Positions 62,735 through 64,000 of a DNA stretch of 64,000 bases are shown one piece after another. The notes beneath the pieces were generated by a model that worked only from the letters and a program-made list of their open reading frames with translations, was not told where the DNA came from and did no database searches. Numbering within the stretch: the first letter of the stretch is position 1; each line of letters starts with the position of its first letter. Made by a program: the position numbers and the translations under genes. Source of the stretch: Heyndrickxia acidicola (GTDB taxonomy: Bacteria > Bacillota > Bacilli > Bacillales > Bacillaceae_C). The stretch covers positions 1,314,847-1,378,846 of the forward strand of contig NZ_KV440953.1 in the NCBI RefSeq assembly GCF_001636425.1, given 5' to 3'.

Positions 62735-64000
<1,266 letters not shown>

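Overview
The window comes from a low-GC, endospore-forming Bacillaceae chromosome (Bacillus sensu lato). Evidence includes strong AGGAGG-type ribosome binding sites with frequent TTG and GTG starts, a TasA/CalY-SipW matrix locus, GerP-type spore proteins, a YheC/YheD coat-type ATP-grasp enzyme, a Spo0E-like phosphatase, an Rtp-type replication terminator protein, and T-box, SAM and cobalamin riboswitches. No rRNA, tRNA, CRISPR array, prophage or intact transposase was seen. Both ends cut genes: a TasA/CalY-like protein on the left and a putrescine aminotransferase on the right.

Layout. 1-7.1 kb is a surface and secretion block: TasA/CalY, SipW and a cysteine-containing exported partner on the minus strand, then a bacillolysin-type protease, an L,D-transpeptidase and an NprR-like TPR regulator. 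7.5-18.7 kb is housekeeping and sulfur metabolism: DinB, sulfite reductase CysJI, a LOG protein, a YbaK deacylase, an RraA-like protein, a thioesterase, a cobalamin riboswitch feeding a 30-codon ORF, and a SAM riboswitch ahead of a MetE-like methyltransferase. 19.8-22.6 kb is a reduced gerP-like spore cluster with an Hsp20 protein. 24.3-26.1 kb is the ammonium system (PII plus AmtB) with a TnrA/GlnR box. 27-33.4 kb holds a DUF218 protein, a histidine phosphatase, two ATP-grasp ligases and a free-standing Mur ligase. 34-40 kb is signalling: an RsbR-like STAS protein, two paralogous LytTR response regulators, a PAS-GAF histidine kinase and a Spo0E-like protein. 40.7-48.7 kb mixes an ArsR/AHSA1 pair, a nitrilase, the Rtp homologue and a MerR-controlled dehydrogenase. 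49.4-58.9 kb has an efflux pump behind a leader-peptide attenuator, an alcohol dehydrogenase, several small enzymes and a shortened rbs operon (R-K-D only). 59-64 kb carries a T-box-controlled MFS protein, an APC permease and putrescine aminotransferase.

The intergenic DNA is rich in dispersed repeats of at least three families. One is a GC-rich core of about 140 bp, which also lies inside three copies of a 0.7-0.8 kb composite. The second is a MITE-like element of about 150 bp. The third has conserved ends around a variable hairpin. Repeats border several decayed or rearranged loci: a chrA remnant, the gap between the SAM riboswitch and its gene, and the end of the rbs operon. Two further pseudogenes are clear: a FusB/FBP-type protein with a stop and a frameshift, and a royal-jelly/SMP-30-like protein with an internal inversion. 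The most attractive candidates for new biology are the leader-peptide attenuator, the riboswitch-controlled 30-aa ORF, the ATP-grasp/Mur-ligase island and the reduced gerP-Hsp20 cluster. All functional calls are by recognition of motifs and remembered family sequences; no search was run.
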